Shown here in pieces: positions 43,565-51,970 of a stretch of 64,000 nt of DNA (position 1 is its first letter; each line of letters starts with the position of its first letter). The notes under the pieces are model-generated. The model saw only the letters and a list, made by a program, of their open reading frames with translations. It ran no database searches and was not told where the DNA came from. The position numbers were made by a program, and so were the translations under genes. This stretch comes from Planctomycetota bacterium (GTDB lineage Bacteria; Planctomycetota; B15-G4; JADJEK01): positions 124,001 through 188,000 of the forward strand of contig JADJEK010000009.1 of NCBI GenBank assembly GCA_016709145.1, in the 5' to 3' direction.

Positions 43565-44887
43565 ATGGCAATGCGCGACTGGATCGAAGCGAAGAAGGCA
43601 GGCAAGGCGTTGTCCGACGCGGACATTCGCGCCTTCGTCGCCGGCGTGACCGACGGCTCCATCGAGGACGCGCAGATCGCCGCGTGGTTGATGGCCGTCT
43701 GCTGGCGCGGCATGACCACCGAAGAGACGACGGCGCTGACGCAGGCGATGATCGCTTCGGGTCGCACGCTCGCGTGGGCCGGAGTGCCTGGGTTGCGCGT
43801 CGACAAGCACTCGACGGGCGGAGTCGGCGACAAGATCTCGCTGCCGCTGTTGCCCGCGGTCGCGGCATGCGGCGGTCAGGTGCCGATGATCTCGGGCCGC
43901 GCGCTCGGCCATACCGGCGGCACGCTCGACAAGCTCGAGGCGATCCCGGGCTTCCGCACCGACCTCGCGCTCGACGCGCTGATCGAACAGACCAAGCGCC
44001 TCGGCGGCGCGTTCGGCGCGGCGACCGATGACCTCGCTCCTGCGGATCGCCGGCTATATCGCTTGCGCGACGCGACCGCGACCGTGGCGTCGATCCCGCT
44101 GATCACCGCGAGCATCCTGTCGAAGAAGGCCGCCGAAGGCGTCGACGGACTCGTCCTCGACGTCAAGTGCGGCGGCGGTGCGTTCTTGGCCGGTCGAGAC
44201 GACGCGCGCAACCTGGCGCTGTCGTTGATCAACACGGCGGAGCGACTCGGGCTGAAGAGCGTCGCGCTGCTGACCGACATGAGTCAGCCGCTCGGCCGCA
44301 CGATCGGCAACGCGCTCGAGATCGCGGAGACCATCGACGTCTTGAAGGGCTAAGGTCCCGACGACGTCGTCGGGCTCGTGATCGAGCAGGGCGGCGAGAT
44401 GCTCGTGCTGGGCGGCGCCGCCCCCGATCTCGACGCCGGCCGACGCAAGATCGCCGCGGCGTTGTCGGATGGCAGCGCTTGGAAGACGTTCGTGCGCATC
44501 GTCGAAGCGCAGCGCGGCGACGTCGCGGTGCTCGACGATCCGCGGCGATTGCCGCGCGCGAAGCAGACGAAGTTGTTGGCCGTCGACGAACCCGGCTTCG
44601 TGCGCGCGTTCGATTGCCGCGCGCTCGGTGTCGCCGCGACCAAGCTCGGCGCCGGCCGTGAGCGCCAAGCCGACGTCATCGCGCCAGCCGTCGGACTGGT
44701 GCTCGCGAAGAAGGTCGGCGACGTCGTCGCGAAGGGTGAGCCGTGGGTCGAAGTCCACTTCGACGACGTCGCGCGCTTCGAGGCGGTCAAGGACACGTTG
44801 GCCCAGGCGATCACGATCTCGAAGCGACGCGTGTTCCCGGGGCCGCTCGTGCTCGAGCGCATTCCCGGCCAACGCTGGAGGCTCTGA
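43565..44887 (+). pseudogene. deoA: Thymidine/pyrimidine-nucleoside phosphorylase gene with an in-frame TAA
   Basis: The reading frame from ATG 43565 encodes a complete DeoA-family protein, except that codon 263 (44351-44353) is TAA. Upstream: KHSTGGVGDKISLPLLPAV, MISGRALGHTGGTLDKLEA, LVLDVKCGGGAFLAGRD. The homologous text continues in the same frame right after the stop (GPDDVVGLVIEQGGEM to the C-terminal domain). With the stop read as GAA (Glu), the common residue at this site in KGEGP, the length is 440 residues, normal for the family. One base change would explain it. A sequencing error, a real nonsense mutation, or two separately translated halves (GTG at 44378) are the options. Confidence 0.85.
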
Positions 44888-46162
44888 GTGGACTGGACGC
44901 TGAAGGCGCGCGGCGTGTTCGGTCTGATCGTGCTGCTCGGCCTGTGCTGGGCGCTGTCGACGAACCGTCGCGCCGTCGCCTGGCGCATCGTCGGCTATGG
45001 CCTGGCGCTGCAGATCACGTTCGCGCTGCTGATCCTGAAGACCGAGCCCGGCCGAGCGTTCTTCGCCGCGGCGAACTCGGCGATCACGAGTCTGCTCGGC
45101 TTCGCCGATGCCGGCATCGGCTTCCTGCTCGGCCCCGTGCTCGCGGACAAGAGCGGCGACGGCAAGTCGATGGGCGTGATCTTCCTGTTCCACATCCTGC
45201 CGACGATCATCTTCTTCGCCGCGCTCATGAGCTTGCTCTACCACCTCGGCATCCTGCAGTGGGTGGTGAAGGGCGTGGCGTGGGTCATGCAGAAGACCAT
45301 GAAGACGTCGGGCGCCGAGACGTTGTCGGCCGCCGCGAACATCTTCGTCGGCCAGACCGAAGCGCCGCTGCTCGTGAAACCGTTCATCCAGGACATGACC
45401 AAGTCCGAGATGATGGCCGTGATGACCGGTGGTTTCGCCACGGTCGCCGGCGGAGTCATGGCTGCGTACGTCGGCATGCTGCACGACGTCAATCCCGACA
45501 TCGCGGGCCACTTGCTCGCCGGATCGACGATGGCCGCGCCGACCGGACTCGTGATCGCGAAGTTGCTCGTGCCCGAGACCGAGGTCGCGAAGACCGCGAA
45601 CACGATGACGGTCCACGTCGAGAAGAACGCGTCGAACGTCGTCGACGCCGCGGCGACCGGTGCGTCCGAAGGCATGACGCTGGTGTTGAACGTGGCGGCG
45701 ATGCTGCTCGCGTTCGTCGCGCTGGTGAACATGTTCGACGTGATGCTCGCGTGGGGCGGCGATCACCTGCATGCGTGGACCGGCGCAGCGGTATTCGAGG
45801 ACCTGAGCTTGCCGAAGGTGTTCGGCTGGATCTTCGCGCCGCTCGCGTGGCTGATGGGCATCGAGTCCGGCGACGTGCAAGACGTCGGACGTCTGCTCGG
45901 CGAGAAGCTCGTGCTGACCGAGTTCACGGCGTACCGCAACCTCGGCACCTCGGGCGATCTGCTGTCGCCGCGTTCGTTCACGATCGCGAGCTACGCGTTG
46001 TGCGGCTTCGCCAACTTCGCCAGCATCGCGATCCAGATCGGCGGGATCGGCGCGATGGCGCCGAACCGACGCTCCGATCTGGCCCGGATCGGCGTAAAGG
46101 CGATGTTCGCGGGCTTCCTCACCACATGCATCACCGCGACGGTCGCGGGCATCCTGATCTGA
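44888..46162 (+). CDS. Concentrative nucleoside transporter (CNT/NupC family)
   Basis: 424 residues starting at GTG 44888, immediately after the stop of the phosphorylase gene. Several hydrophobic helices are visible, with the CNT signatures NIFVGQTEAPLLVKPF, LLAGSTMAAPTGLVIAKLL and LTEFTAYRNL, and a C-terminal SYALCGFANFASIAIQIGG. The family imports nucleosides by Na+ or H+ symport. Position between a pyrimidine and a purine nucleoside phosphorylase gene supports a nucleoside substrate. Whether Na+ or H+ drives it cannot be decided here. Confidence 0.9.
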   Translation: MDWTLKARGVFGLIVLLGLCWALSTNRRAVAWRIVGYGLALQITFALLILKTEPGRAFFAAANSAITSLLGFADAGIGFLLGPVLADKSGDGKSMGVIFLFHILPTIIFFAALMSLLYHLGILQWVVKGVAWVMQKTMKTSGAETLSAAANIFVGQTEAPLLVKPFIQDMTKSEMMAVMTGGFATVAGGVMAAYVGMLHDVNPDIAGHLLAGSTMAAPTGLVIAKLLVPETEVAKTANTMTVHVEKNASNVVDAAATGASEGMTLVLNVAAMLLAFVALVNMFDVMLAWGGDHLHAWTGAAVFEDLSLPKVFGWIFAPLAWLMGIESGDVQDVGRLLGEKLVLTEFTAYRNLGTSGDLLSPRSFTIASYALCGFANFASIAIQIGGIGAMAPNRRSDLARIGVKAMFAGFLTTCITATVAGILI

Positions 46163-46196
46163 CCGTCGCGCGAGTCCGACCGATCCTGGAGCGAAC

Positions 46197-47126
46197 ATGA
46201 GCAGCTACGTCTTCGAAGAAGCCCAAGAGGCCTACGCCGCGGTCAAGAAGATCGCCGGCGCTCCGCAGGTCGGTCTGATCCTGGGCTCCGGCCTGGGCGG
46301 ATTCGCGAAGTCGTTGAAGAACGCGCGCGTCGTGCCCTACGCGCGCATTCCGAACTTTCCGCCGGCGCGCGTCGAAGGCCACGCCGGCCAACTGATCTTC
46401 TGCACGTTCCGCGGCGTCGAGATCGCCGTGCTCGCGGGGCGCGTCCACTACTACGAAGGCCATGCGCTCGAAGAAGTGACGCTGCCGACGCGCGTCCTCG
46501 GCCTGCTCGGCGTGAAGGTCCTGCTGGTCACGAACGCGGCCGGCGGCATCGCGCCTTCGCTCGATCCGGGCGATCTCATGGTGATCACCGACCACATCAA
46601 CCTGCTCGGCACCAACCCGCTGCGTGGGCCGAAGGATCCGCGCCTCGGGCCGCGCTTCCCCGACATGACGAACGCCTATCACCCGCTCGTGCGCGCCGCG
46701 CTCTATGAAGCCGCGGACGCCGCGCGCGTGCCCGTGAAGTGCGGCGTCTATGCCGCGCTCGGCGGGCCGTCGTACGAAACGCCGGCCGAGATCAAAATGC
46801 TGTCGACGCTCGGCGCCGACGCGGTCGGCATGTCGACGGTGCCCGAAGTAATCGTCGCCAATCAAATGGGCATGAAGGTCGGGGGCATCTCGTGCGTCGC
46901 GAACAAGGCCGCCGGGATCTCGCCGAACAAGCTCTCGCACGAAGAGGTCATGGAGACCACGCAGAGCGCGGCGAAGCGCTTCTGCAAGCTGCTCGCCGAG
47001 GCGATCCCGCTGGCCGCGAAGGCCGCGAACGGCCCGGAGCAGCGCAGTGACAAGCACGCCAAGATCGTGCTCTCGCTGCGCGAGAAGTGCTCGGTCGGCA
47101 ACATGCTGAAGGGTGCGAAGAAGTGA
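46197..47126 (+). CDS. punA: Purine-nucleoside phosphorylase (trimeric, high-molecular-weight group)
   Basis: 309 residues. It cleaves purine nucleosides with phosphate to give base and (deoxy)ribose 1-phosphate. Signatures: GLILGSGLGGFAKSL at the phosphate site, RVHYYEGH, TNAAGGIAPSL, and the base-binding block YAALGGPSYETPAEIKML with VGMSTVPEVIVA. The ending AGISPNKLSHEEVM contains the Asn that marks oxopurine-specific (guanosine/inosine) members rather than the hexameric DeoD type. The start at ATG 46197 lies 34 bases after the transporter. It overlaps deoC by GTGA. The C-terminal extension of about 30 residues is slightly longer than usual. Confidence 0.92.
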   Translation: MSSYVFEEAQEAYAAVKKIAGAPQVGLILGSGLGGFAKSLKNARVVPYARIPNFPPARVEGHAGQLIFCTFRGVEIAVLAGRVHYYEGHALEEVTLPTRVLGLLGVKVLLVTNAAGGIAPSLDPGDLMVITDHINLLGTNPLRGPKDPRLGPRFPDMTNAYHPLVRAALYEAADAARVPVKCGVYAALGGPSYETPAEIKMLSTLGADAVGMSTVPEVIVANQMGMKVGGISCVANKAAGISPNKLSHEEVMETTQSAAKRFCKLLAEAIPLAAKAANGPEQRSDKHAKIVLSLREKCSVGNMLKGAKK

Positions 47127-47782
47127 ATAGAGCCGCGCTCGCCGCTCGCATCGACCACACCATCTTGAAGGCCGATGCGACGCGCGCCGCGGTCACGAAG
47201 GTCGTCGACGAGGCGCGCGCGTACGGCTGCGCGTCGGTCTGCGTGAACGGCAAGCACGTCGCGTTCGTCGCGCGGGCGCTGGCCGGCTCGAACGTGCTGG
47301 CGTGCGCGGTGGTGGGGTTCCCGCTCGGCGCGATGGACTCGCGCGCGAAGGCGCAGGAAACCGCGAGTGTCGTCGCGGCCGGCGCGCGCGAGGTCGACAT
47401 GGTGATCGACGTCGGCGCGCTGAAGGACTGCGACGATGCGCGCGTGCGGGACGACATTCGTGCCGTCGTCGAAGCGGCGGACGGCGTGCCGGTGAAGGTG
47501 ATCCTCGAGACCTGCTTGCTGACGCACGACGAGAAAGTGCGCGCGTGCGAGGCGTCGGTCGCGGCCGGCGCGGCGTTCGTGAAGACGTCGACCGGCTTTT
47601 CGACGAGCGGCGCGACGCTGGACGACGTGCGTCTGATGCGCAAGACGGTCGGCACGCGATGCAAGGTCAAGGCGTCCGGCGGCATACGCGATCTCGCGGC
47701 CGCGCTGGCGATGATCGAGGCCGGAGCGGATCGGCTCGGCTTGAGTGCGACCGTCGCGATCCTCGAAGCGCTACCGAATTGA
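47123..47782 (+). CDS. deoC: Deoxyribose-phosphate aldolase
   Basis: 219 residues from GTG 47123, overlapping the purine nucleoside phosphorylase stop. It splits 2-deoxyribose 5-phosphate into acetaldehyde and glyceraldehyde 3-phosphate. The Schiff-base lysine is Lys154 in AFVKTSTGFS; IDHTILKADAT, VVGFPLGAMD, EVDMVIDVGALK and KASGGIRDL are typical. The gene closes the salvage route that starts with nucleoside uptake. No phosphopentomutase gene is present in the operon, so that step must be encoded elsewhere. The 3' end overlaps the convergent gene by 12 bases. Confidence 0.93.
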   Translation: MNRAALAARIDHTILKADATRAAVTKVVDEARAYGCASVCVNGKHVAFVARALAGSNVLACAVVGFPLGAMDSRAKAQETASVVAAGAREVDMVIDVGALKDCDDARVRDDIRAVVEAADGVPVKVILETCLLTHDEKVRACEASVAAGAAFVKTSTGFSTSGATLDDVRLMRKTVGTRCKVKASGGIRDLAAALAMIEAGADRLGLSATVAILEALPN

Positions 47783-49879
47783 TCGTCGCGGCGATCCGCG
47801 ATCGTCGTTCCGCGCCGTCCATCGAGTCAGCCACGCGCACAGGGCGATCGCGCCCACCAACGTGCCCGCCAACGACGTGGTCAGAGCGCGGCGACTGGCG
47901 TGCGCGCGATCGCGCTCCGCCGCGTGTTCGACGTACCAGTCGGCCGTGTGGCGAGCGCGCTCGGCCGCGGGTCGCAGCGCATCGTCCGCGAGCGCGGCGT
48001 TCTCCAGCTCGACCGCTGCCGACGTGGTGCGCGCGAGGGCCGCGCTCGGCGACGCGAGGTCGTAGGCCTCGATCTCCGCGGCCAGGGTCGTCGCCCACGT
48101 CGCGCCGCCTTGCGGGAGCGAATCGCGATGCGCGAGCAGGCCGGCCAACGCCCGGTGCGGTTCGCCCTCGAAGCGGAGCCGTTGCGCCTCGCGCCAGGCC
48201 GTCGCGCTGGGCGCGTCGTGGCTCGATGCCATCGAGTCGAACGCGGCCTCGTACGTGGAGCGCGTGTCGTCCACCGTGCCGCGTTCGAGCTGCTCTTGCA
48301 TCACGCGTTCGACCGGCGCGTGATCGTCCACGAACACTTGCTCGCTCGCCGCGAGCGTTGGCCGCAGCAGCAACGAGCGGAACGCCGTCGCGGCTGCGGT
48401 GAGGAATGGCGGGGGCTCGCGCAGCAGTCGCGTCGGAGTCTCGTCGCGCGCACCGCAGAACAAGATCGCCGAGGGGAAGTCGCGGACCGGCGTGAGCCAG
48501 ACCGGGCCGAGCTCGGCCGCGTGAAGCGTCGCAGCGAGTGCACGCGGCAGTCGCGCCGCGGGTCGGCGGCAATCGACGTTCAGTGCCAAGAGGCCGGTCG
48601 GCTCGAGATGTTCGCGGATGCGCGCGAAGCACTCGCGCGTCGCGACCTGGAACGGGATGTACGTCTGATGCGCGTACGCGTCGACGACGACGAGGTCGAA
48701 GCGTTGGTCGCGCATGAGCGTGTTCACGACGGTGCGACCGTCGTCGACGATCAGCGTCAGTCGAGGGTCGGCGCGGTCGAGGTCGAAATGCGACGCGGCG
48801 ACGTCGAGCACGAGCGGATCGATCTCGACGCCGGTCAGGCGCAGCGTGGGGCCGAGCAGCGCGTCGAGCTCCGTGAACAGCGTGCCCGCGGCGAATCCGA
48901 TCACGAGGACGTCGTACGTTCCGTCCGCCGGAGGCTCCTGGAGCAGAGGCAACAACGCGAGCGTGTCGAAATAGCGTCCGCCGGAGTCGATGCGACCCTC
49001 GATGCGCGCCGAGTGGAACTCCGCGTCGCCTTCGTCGAGCGCGAGGATGCGCGTCGTGACCATCGTGCCGGTCGTCCGGTCCCCGATGTCGCGCTCGAGC
49101 ACGCGGACCGTTTGGACCACGGAATCGCGCTCGAACAGCACGCGGTCGCCCGCGATGCCTGGGCCCTTCAGCGGACCGGCGTCGAAGGAGGCGCAAGCGA
49201 ACGCGCACAGGAGCGCGAGCGCGATCGCTCGCGGCGGTGGGGGGCGATGCGCGAGAGCGCGCACCCAGAGCGAGGCCGCACAAAGCAGAGCCGCGCAGGC
49301 CAGCAACGTGCGCTGCGTGCCTAGCCATGGGATCAGCACGAGGTTCGCGAGATAGGCGCCGAGCACGGACCCGACCGTCGACAACGCGAGCACGACGCCG
49401 CCGCTGGCGCCGACGGCATGCGTCGGCGCGAGATGTGCAAGCACGAGAGGCGTGATGGCTCCGAGCAGCAGCAATGGCGGCGCGAACAGGACCAGCGCCG
49501 CTTCGAGCGAGCCGAGCAGCGCGAGTGTCGGATCGGGTCCGTCGCGGAATCCGTCGGGCAGCAGCATCCGCGCGAACTGTGAGCCGAACCGCGCTGCGCC
49601 CGCGATCCACGCGGCCGCGGGGAGTGGGAGCCAGATCAACGCGTGCCGAAAACGAGGTCGGTTCGACCACCGTCCGCCGAGCCACGCGCCGAGCGCGAGC
49701 GCGAGCAGCACGACGGCGATGACGTTGGTCCAAACGATCGGCGACTGGCCGAAGAACGGCGCCAGCAGGCGCACTGCGGTGAACTCGAGCAACGTGATCG
49801 CGGCGCCGCACACGAGCACGAAGGCTCCGAGTGCGGAGAACGCGCCGCGCTTGGGCGGCGGAGAGAGAGCGGGGGACAT
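47771..49879 (-). CDS. Spermidine-synthase-like membrane protein
   Basis: 702 residues from ATG 49879. The N-terminal 260 residues contain several membrane segments (ALGAFVLVCGAAITLLEFTA, NVIAVVLLALALGAWLGG), followed by a soluble Rossmann domain of the spermidine synthase kind: YDVLVIGFAAGTLFTEL, LTGVEIDPLVLDVAASHF and VVVDAYAHQTYIPFQV. The catalytic-type Asp is present, but the polyamine site is not confirmed. The last 200 residues are helical and end in another membrane segment. Fused membrane/spermidine-synthase proteins are common in bacteria and their products are mostly unknown. It is convergent with deoC. Confidence 0.78.
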   Translation of the reverse strand: MSPALSPPPKRGAFSALGAFVLVCGAAITLLEFTAVRLLAPFFGQSPIVWTNVIAVVLLALALGAWLGGRWSNRPRFRHALIWLPLPAAAWIAGAARFGSQFARMLLPDGFRDGPDPTLALLGSLEAALVLFAPPLLLLGAITPLVLAHLAPTHAVGASGGVVLALSTVGSVLGAYLANLVLIPWLGTQRTLLACAALLCAASLWVRALAHRPPPPRAIALALLCAFACASFDAGPLKGPGIAGDRVLFERDSVVQTVRVLERDIGDRTTGTMVTTRILALDEGDAEFHSARIEGRIDSGGRYFDTLALLPLLQEPPADGTYDVLVIGFAAGTLFTELDALLGPTLRLTGVEIDPLVLDVAASHFDLDRADPRLTLIVDDGRTVVNTLMRDQRFDLVVVDAYAHQTYIPFQVATRECFARIREHLEPTGLLALNVDCRRPAARLPRALAATLHAAELGPVWLTPVRDFPSAILFCGARDETPTRLLREPPPFLTAAATAFRSLLLRPTLAASEQVFVDDHAPVERVMQEQLERGTVDDTRSTYEAAFDSMASSHDAPSATAWREAQRLRFEGEPHRALAGLLAHRDSLPQGGATWATTLAAEIEAYDLASPSAALARTTSAAVELENAALADDALRPAAERARHTADWYVEHAAERDRAHASRRALTTSLAGTLVGAIALCAWLTRWTARNDDRGSPRRSIR

Positions 49880-50208
49880 GGGAACTCGGAGAGCGATGCA
49901 GGCGGCGAACTGTGGAACCCCGTGGTGGCGGAGAACCACGCAAGAAAATGACTCGGTCCTGCGTGAGGGGTCAATGATTCGACGATCTCGCGCCTCGATG
50001 CGGTCTTTCCGCGCAACGGCTCGGAGGCGGGCCTGGTCAGCGGGGGATCTCCACTCCCAAGACGTTCCCGCGCCGTCCACCGCATGACGGGGACAGACGC
50101 GCCTCCGTCCCCGTCATGCTCGCAGGGCCACGGCCGCCGCGACGGGGACGGAGGCGCGTCTGTCCCCGTCATGCTGTAACCCCGGGGCCTCGCGTGCGTC
50201 TCCTCGGC
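49880..50208. other. Divergent region upstream of the RAYT gene with one 93-bp repeat
   Basis: This 329-bp gap separates the membrane protein gene from the transposase. Besides the palindromic unit at 50082-50174 there is no gene-like frame. A short AT-richer stretch near 49940-49980 could hold promoters, but no consensus was identified. Confidence 0.5.
50082..50174. repeat. 93-bp REP/BIME-like palindromic unit, copy 1
   Basis: Two 34-base arms, beginning GCATGACGGGGACAGACGCG and ending GGCGCGTCTGTCCCCGTCATGC, are perfect inverted repeats around a 25-base spacer. Each arm also folds on itself through GGGGAC and GTCCCC. The unit is identical to the one at 50834-50926, and half units occur elsewhere. 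It sits 34 bases before the RAYT start codon. Confidence 0.92.
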
Positions 50209-50832
50209 ATGGCACGACATCCACGACTCGTCATTCCTGAGTTGCTCCAACACGTCACCCATCGCGGCTGCGGCGGGCAGAGGATCTTTCGGGACGACGA
50301 AGATCGCCACGCGTATCAAGCGTCGACGGTCTTCCACGCGAACCGACTGGGCATTTTCATTCCCGGCCACGTCCAGATGGACAATCACGTCCACTTCGCG
50401 CTGTTCGTCCCGACGAAGAAGTCTCTCTCCGAGTTCATCCAGCGACTGCATTCCGAGCACGCGCAGCGCATGAACGCGAAGTACGGCACTTCGGGGCACT
50501 TGTTCGGCGATCGCTTCTATTCCGCCTCCGTCGATGACCGGCCGGCGCTCGAGGTCATTCGCTACATCGACCTCAATCCCGTGCGTGCGGGCATGGTCGC
50601 GCGTGCGGAGGACTTCGTGTTCTCATCCGCTCGGGCGCACGCGTTGGGGATTCCCGATATCGTGACGGGCGAACTGTGGAAACCGCTGCGCGAGATCGAG
50701 AACTACGCGGAGTGGCTCCGCGAAGTGGCCCCGGATCACGAGCGGCGGCTTGCGACCATTCGCTTATGCACGCGCCGGAGTCGCCGCATCACGAACCAGT
50801 TGATGTTCGGCGATCAACTGCCGCCTCGATGA
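50209..50832 (+). CDS. REP-associated tyrosine transposase (RAYT), IS200-like Y1 family
   Basis: 207 residues. ATG 50209 gives the usual RAYT start MARHPRLVIPELLQHVTHRG. The HUH motif is His60 and His62 in MDNHVHFAL, and the catalytic tyrosine is Tyr119 in IRYIDLNPVRAGMV; HLFGDRFYSASVDD and FVFSSARAHA are typical of the family. RAYTs are single-copy relatives of IS200/IS605 transposases that act on REP palindromes rather than on their own ends. That fits this gene, which is placed between two identical 93-bp palindromic units with no other IS ends. All catalytic residues are present, so it may be active. Confidence 0.93.
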   Translation: MARHPRLVIPELLQHVTHRGCGGQRIFRDDEDRHAYQASTVFHANRLGIFIPGHVQMDNHVHFALFVPTKKSLSEFIQRLHSEHAQRMNAKYGTSGHLFGDRFYSASVDDRPALEVIRYIDLNPVRAGMVARAEDFVFSSARAHALGIPDIVTGELWKPLREIENYAEWLREVAPDHERRLATIRLCTRRSRRITNQLMFGDQLPPR

Positions 50833-50833
50833 T

Positions 50834-50926
50834 GCATGACGGGGACAGACGCGCCTCCGTCCCCGTCATGCTCGCAGGGCCACGGCCGCCGCGACGGGGA
50901 CGGAGGCGCGTCTGTCCCCGTCATGC
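50834..50926. repeat. 93-bp REP/BIME-like palindromic unit, copy 2
   Basis: The sequence is identical to copy 1 (50082-50174) by direct comparison, in the same orientation, and begins one base after the RAYT stop codon. It ends just before the stop of the convergent aldolase gene at 50934, so its hairpin could terminate both transcripts. Confidence 0.92.
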
Positions 50927-50933
50927 GTTCGGG

Positions 50934-51932
50934 TTAGCCGCCGAAGCTCTCCCACGAGTTCGCCTTTGCGAGCAGCGCGTTCAGCGCCTGGATGTTCTTC
51001 ACGCCGCGGTCCTGGAGCCACGCTTCGAACGCCGCAGCGCCTTCCTTCGCGTAGACGGGGATGCCCTGCTTCCAGGTCGCACGTCCGCACAGCACGCCGT
51101 TCCAGCGCGTCTTCGCGTCGATCGCGTACTCGAGGTTCTCGCGGAACACGTCGTCGTCGACTCCGGCCGACAAGTAGATGAACGGCCGCGTCGCGGCGTC
51201 CGACGAGCGCTTGAAGTGGTCGAGCGCTTCTTGCTTCGAGTAGACCGACTCGCCCTTGCAGCCGCGGCCGCCCGCGACGAACGCGGGGTTGATCGGGACT
51301 TCGACCTTCAGCACGTCCACGTAGTACTTGTCCTGCGTGAACTCCTTGATCGAGCCGAGGACGATGTCCGGCTTCTGCTTCGCGAACGCCGCGCCCTTTT
51401 CGTCGCCGCCCTTCGGGTCGTAGCCGACGAACTCGAGGAAGTACGGGATGTCGTGGAACGCGCACTCGACGCCGATGCGTTCGACCCACGCGTGCTTGAA
51501 CTCGTTGACCTTCTTGTCGTCGAACGGCGAGTAGTACAGCAGGATCTTGACCGCATTGGCGCCGACGGCGACGTGGTCGCGCACCGTCCAATTGCGCAGC
51601 AGGCGCGGCAGGCGGCCCGGGCCGCTCTGGTCGTAGCCGGTCTCCTCGTACGACAGGATCAGGCCGGCGTTCTTCGCGCGCGCCTTCGCCGCCGGCAGAC
51701 CCCACTCGGGGTCGAGCAGGATCGCGCTCGCGTGGGGGGTCAGCACCTTCGACACGATGGCCTTGAACTCGGACATCATCGCGTCGGTGATCTGGTCGTC
51801 GGCGACGCCCTTTTCCTTCGCCAGCGACTTCTTCAGCGACCCGCGCTGGTCCATCGCCGCGGCGGCGATGACGCCTTGCGCGTTCGAAAGTGCCTTCAGG
51901 TGCTTCTTCTTTCCGTCGCTGAACTTCACCAT
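50934..51932 (-). CDS. Class I tagatose-1,6-bisphosphate (LacD-type) aldolase
   Basis: 332 residues, about the usual LacD length. It should split tagatose 1,6-bisphosphate (and perhaps fructose 1,6-bisphosphate) into dihydroxyacetone phosphate and glyceraldehyde 3-phosphate. The start KHLKALSNAQGVIAAAAMDQ and the block LLDPEWGLPAAKAR are family-typical, and the Schiff-base lysine lies in VLKVEVPINPAFV near residue 207. Phosphate-binding glycine patterns appear in YLSAGVDDDVFRENL. A PfkB-type sugar kinase gene stands divergently 38 bases away. LacD enzymes are promiscuous, so a role in general glycolysis is an alternative. Confidence 0.85.
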   Translation of the reverse strand: MVKFSDGKKKHLKALSNAQGVIAAAAMDQRGSLKKSLAKEKGVADDQITDAMMSEFKAIVSKVLTPHASAILLDPEWGLPAAKARAKNAGLILSYEETGYDQSGPGRLPRLLRNWTVRDHVAVGANAVKILLYYSPFDDKKVNEFKHAWVERIGVECAFHDIPYFLEFVGYDPKGGDEKGAAFAKQKPDIVLGSIKEFTQDKYYVDVLKVEVPINPAFVAGGRGCKGESVYSKQEALDHFKRSSDAATRPFIYLSAGVDDDVFRENLEYAIDAKTRWNGVLCGRATWKQGIPVYAKEGAAAFEAWLQDRGVKNIQALNALLAKANSWESFGG

Positions 51933-51970
51933 GGCGCGCGCTCCTACGTCCCAGTCCGAGGTTGCATGTC

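Noticed and set aside
44351..44353. Recoding (selenocysteine or pyrrolysine) at the internal stop in deoA
   Set aside because: The codon is TAA, which is not used for either recoding, and the family has Glu there.
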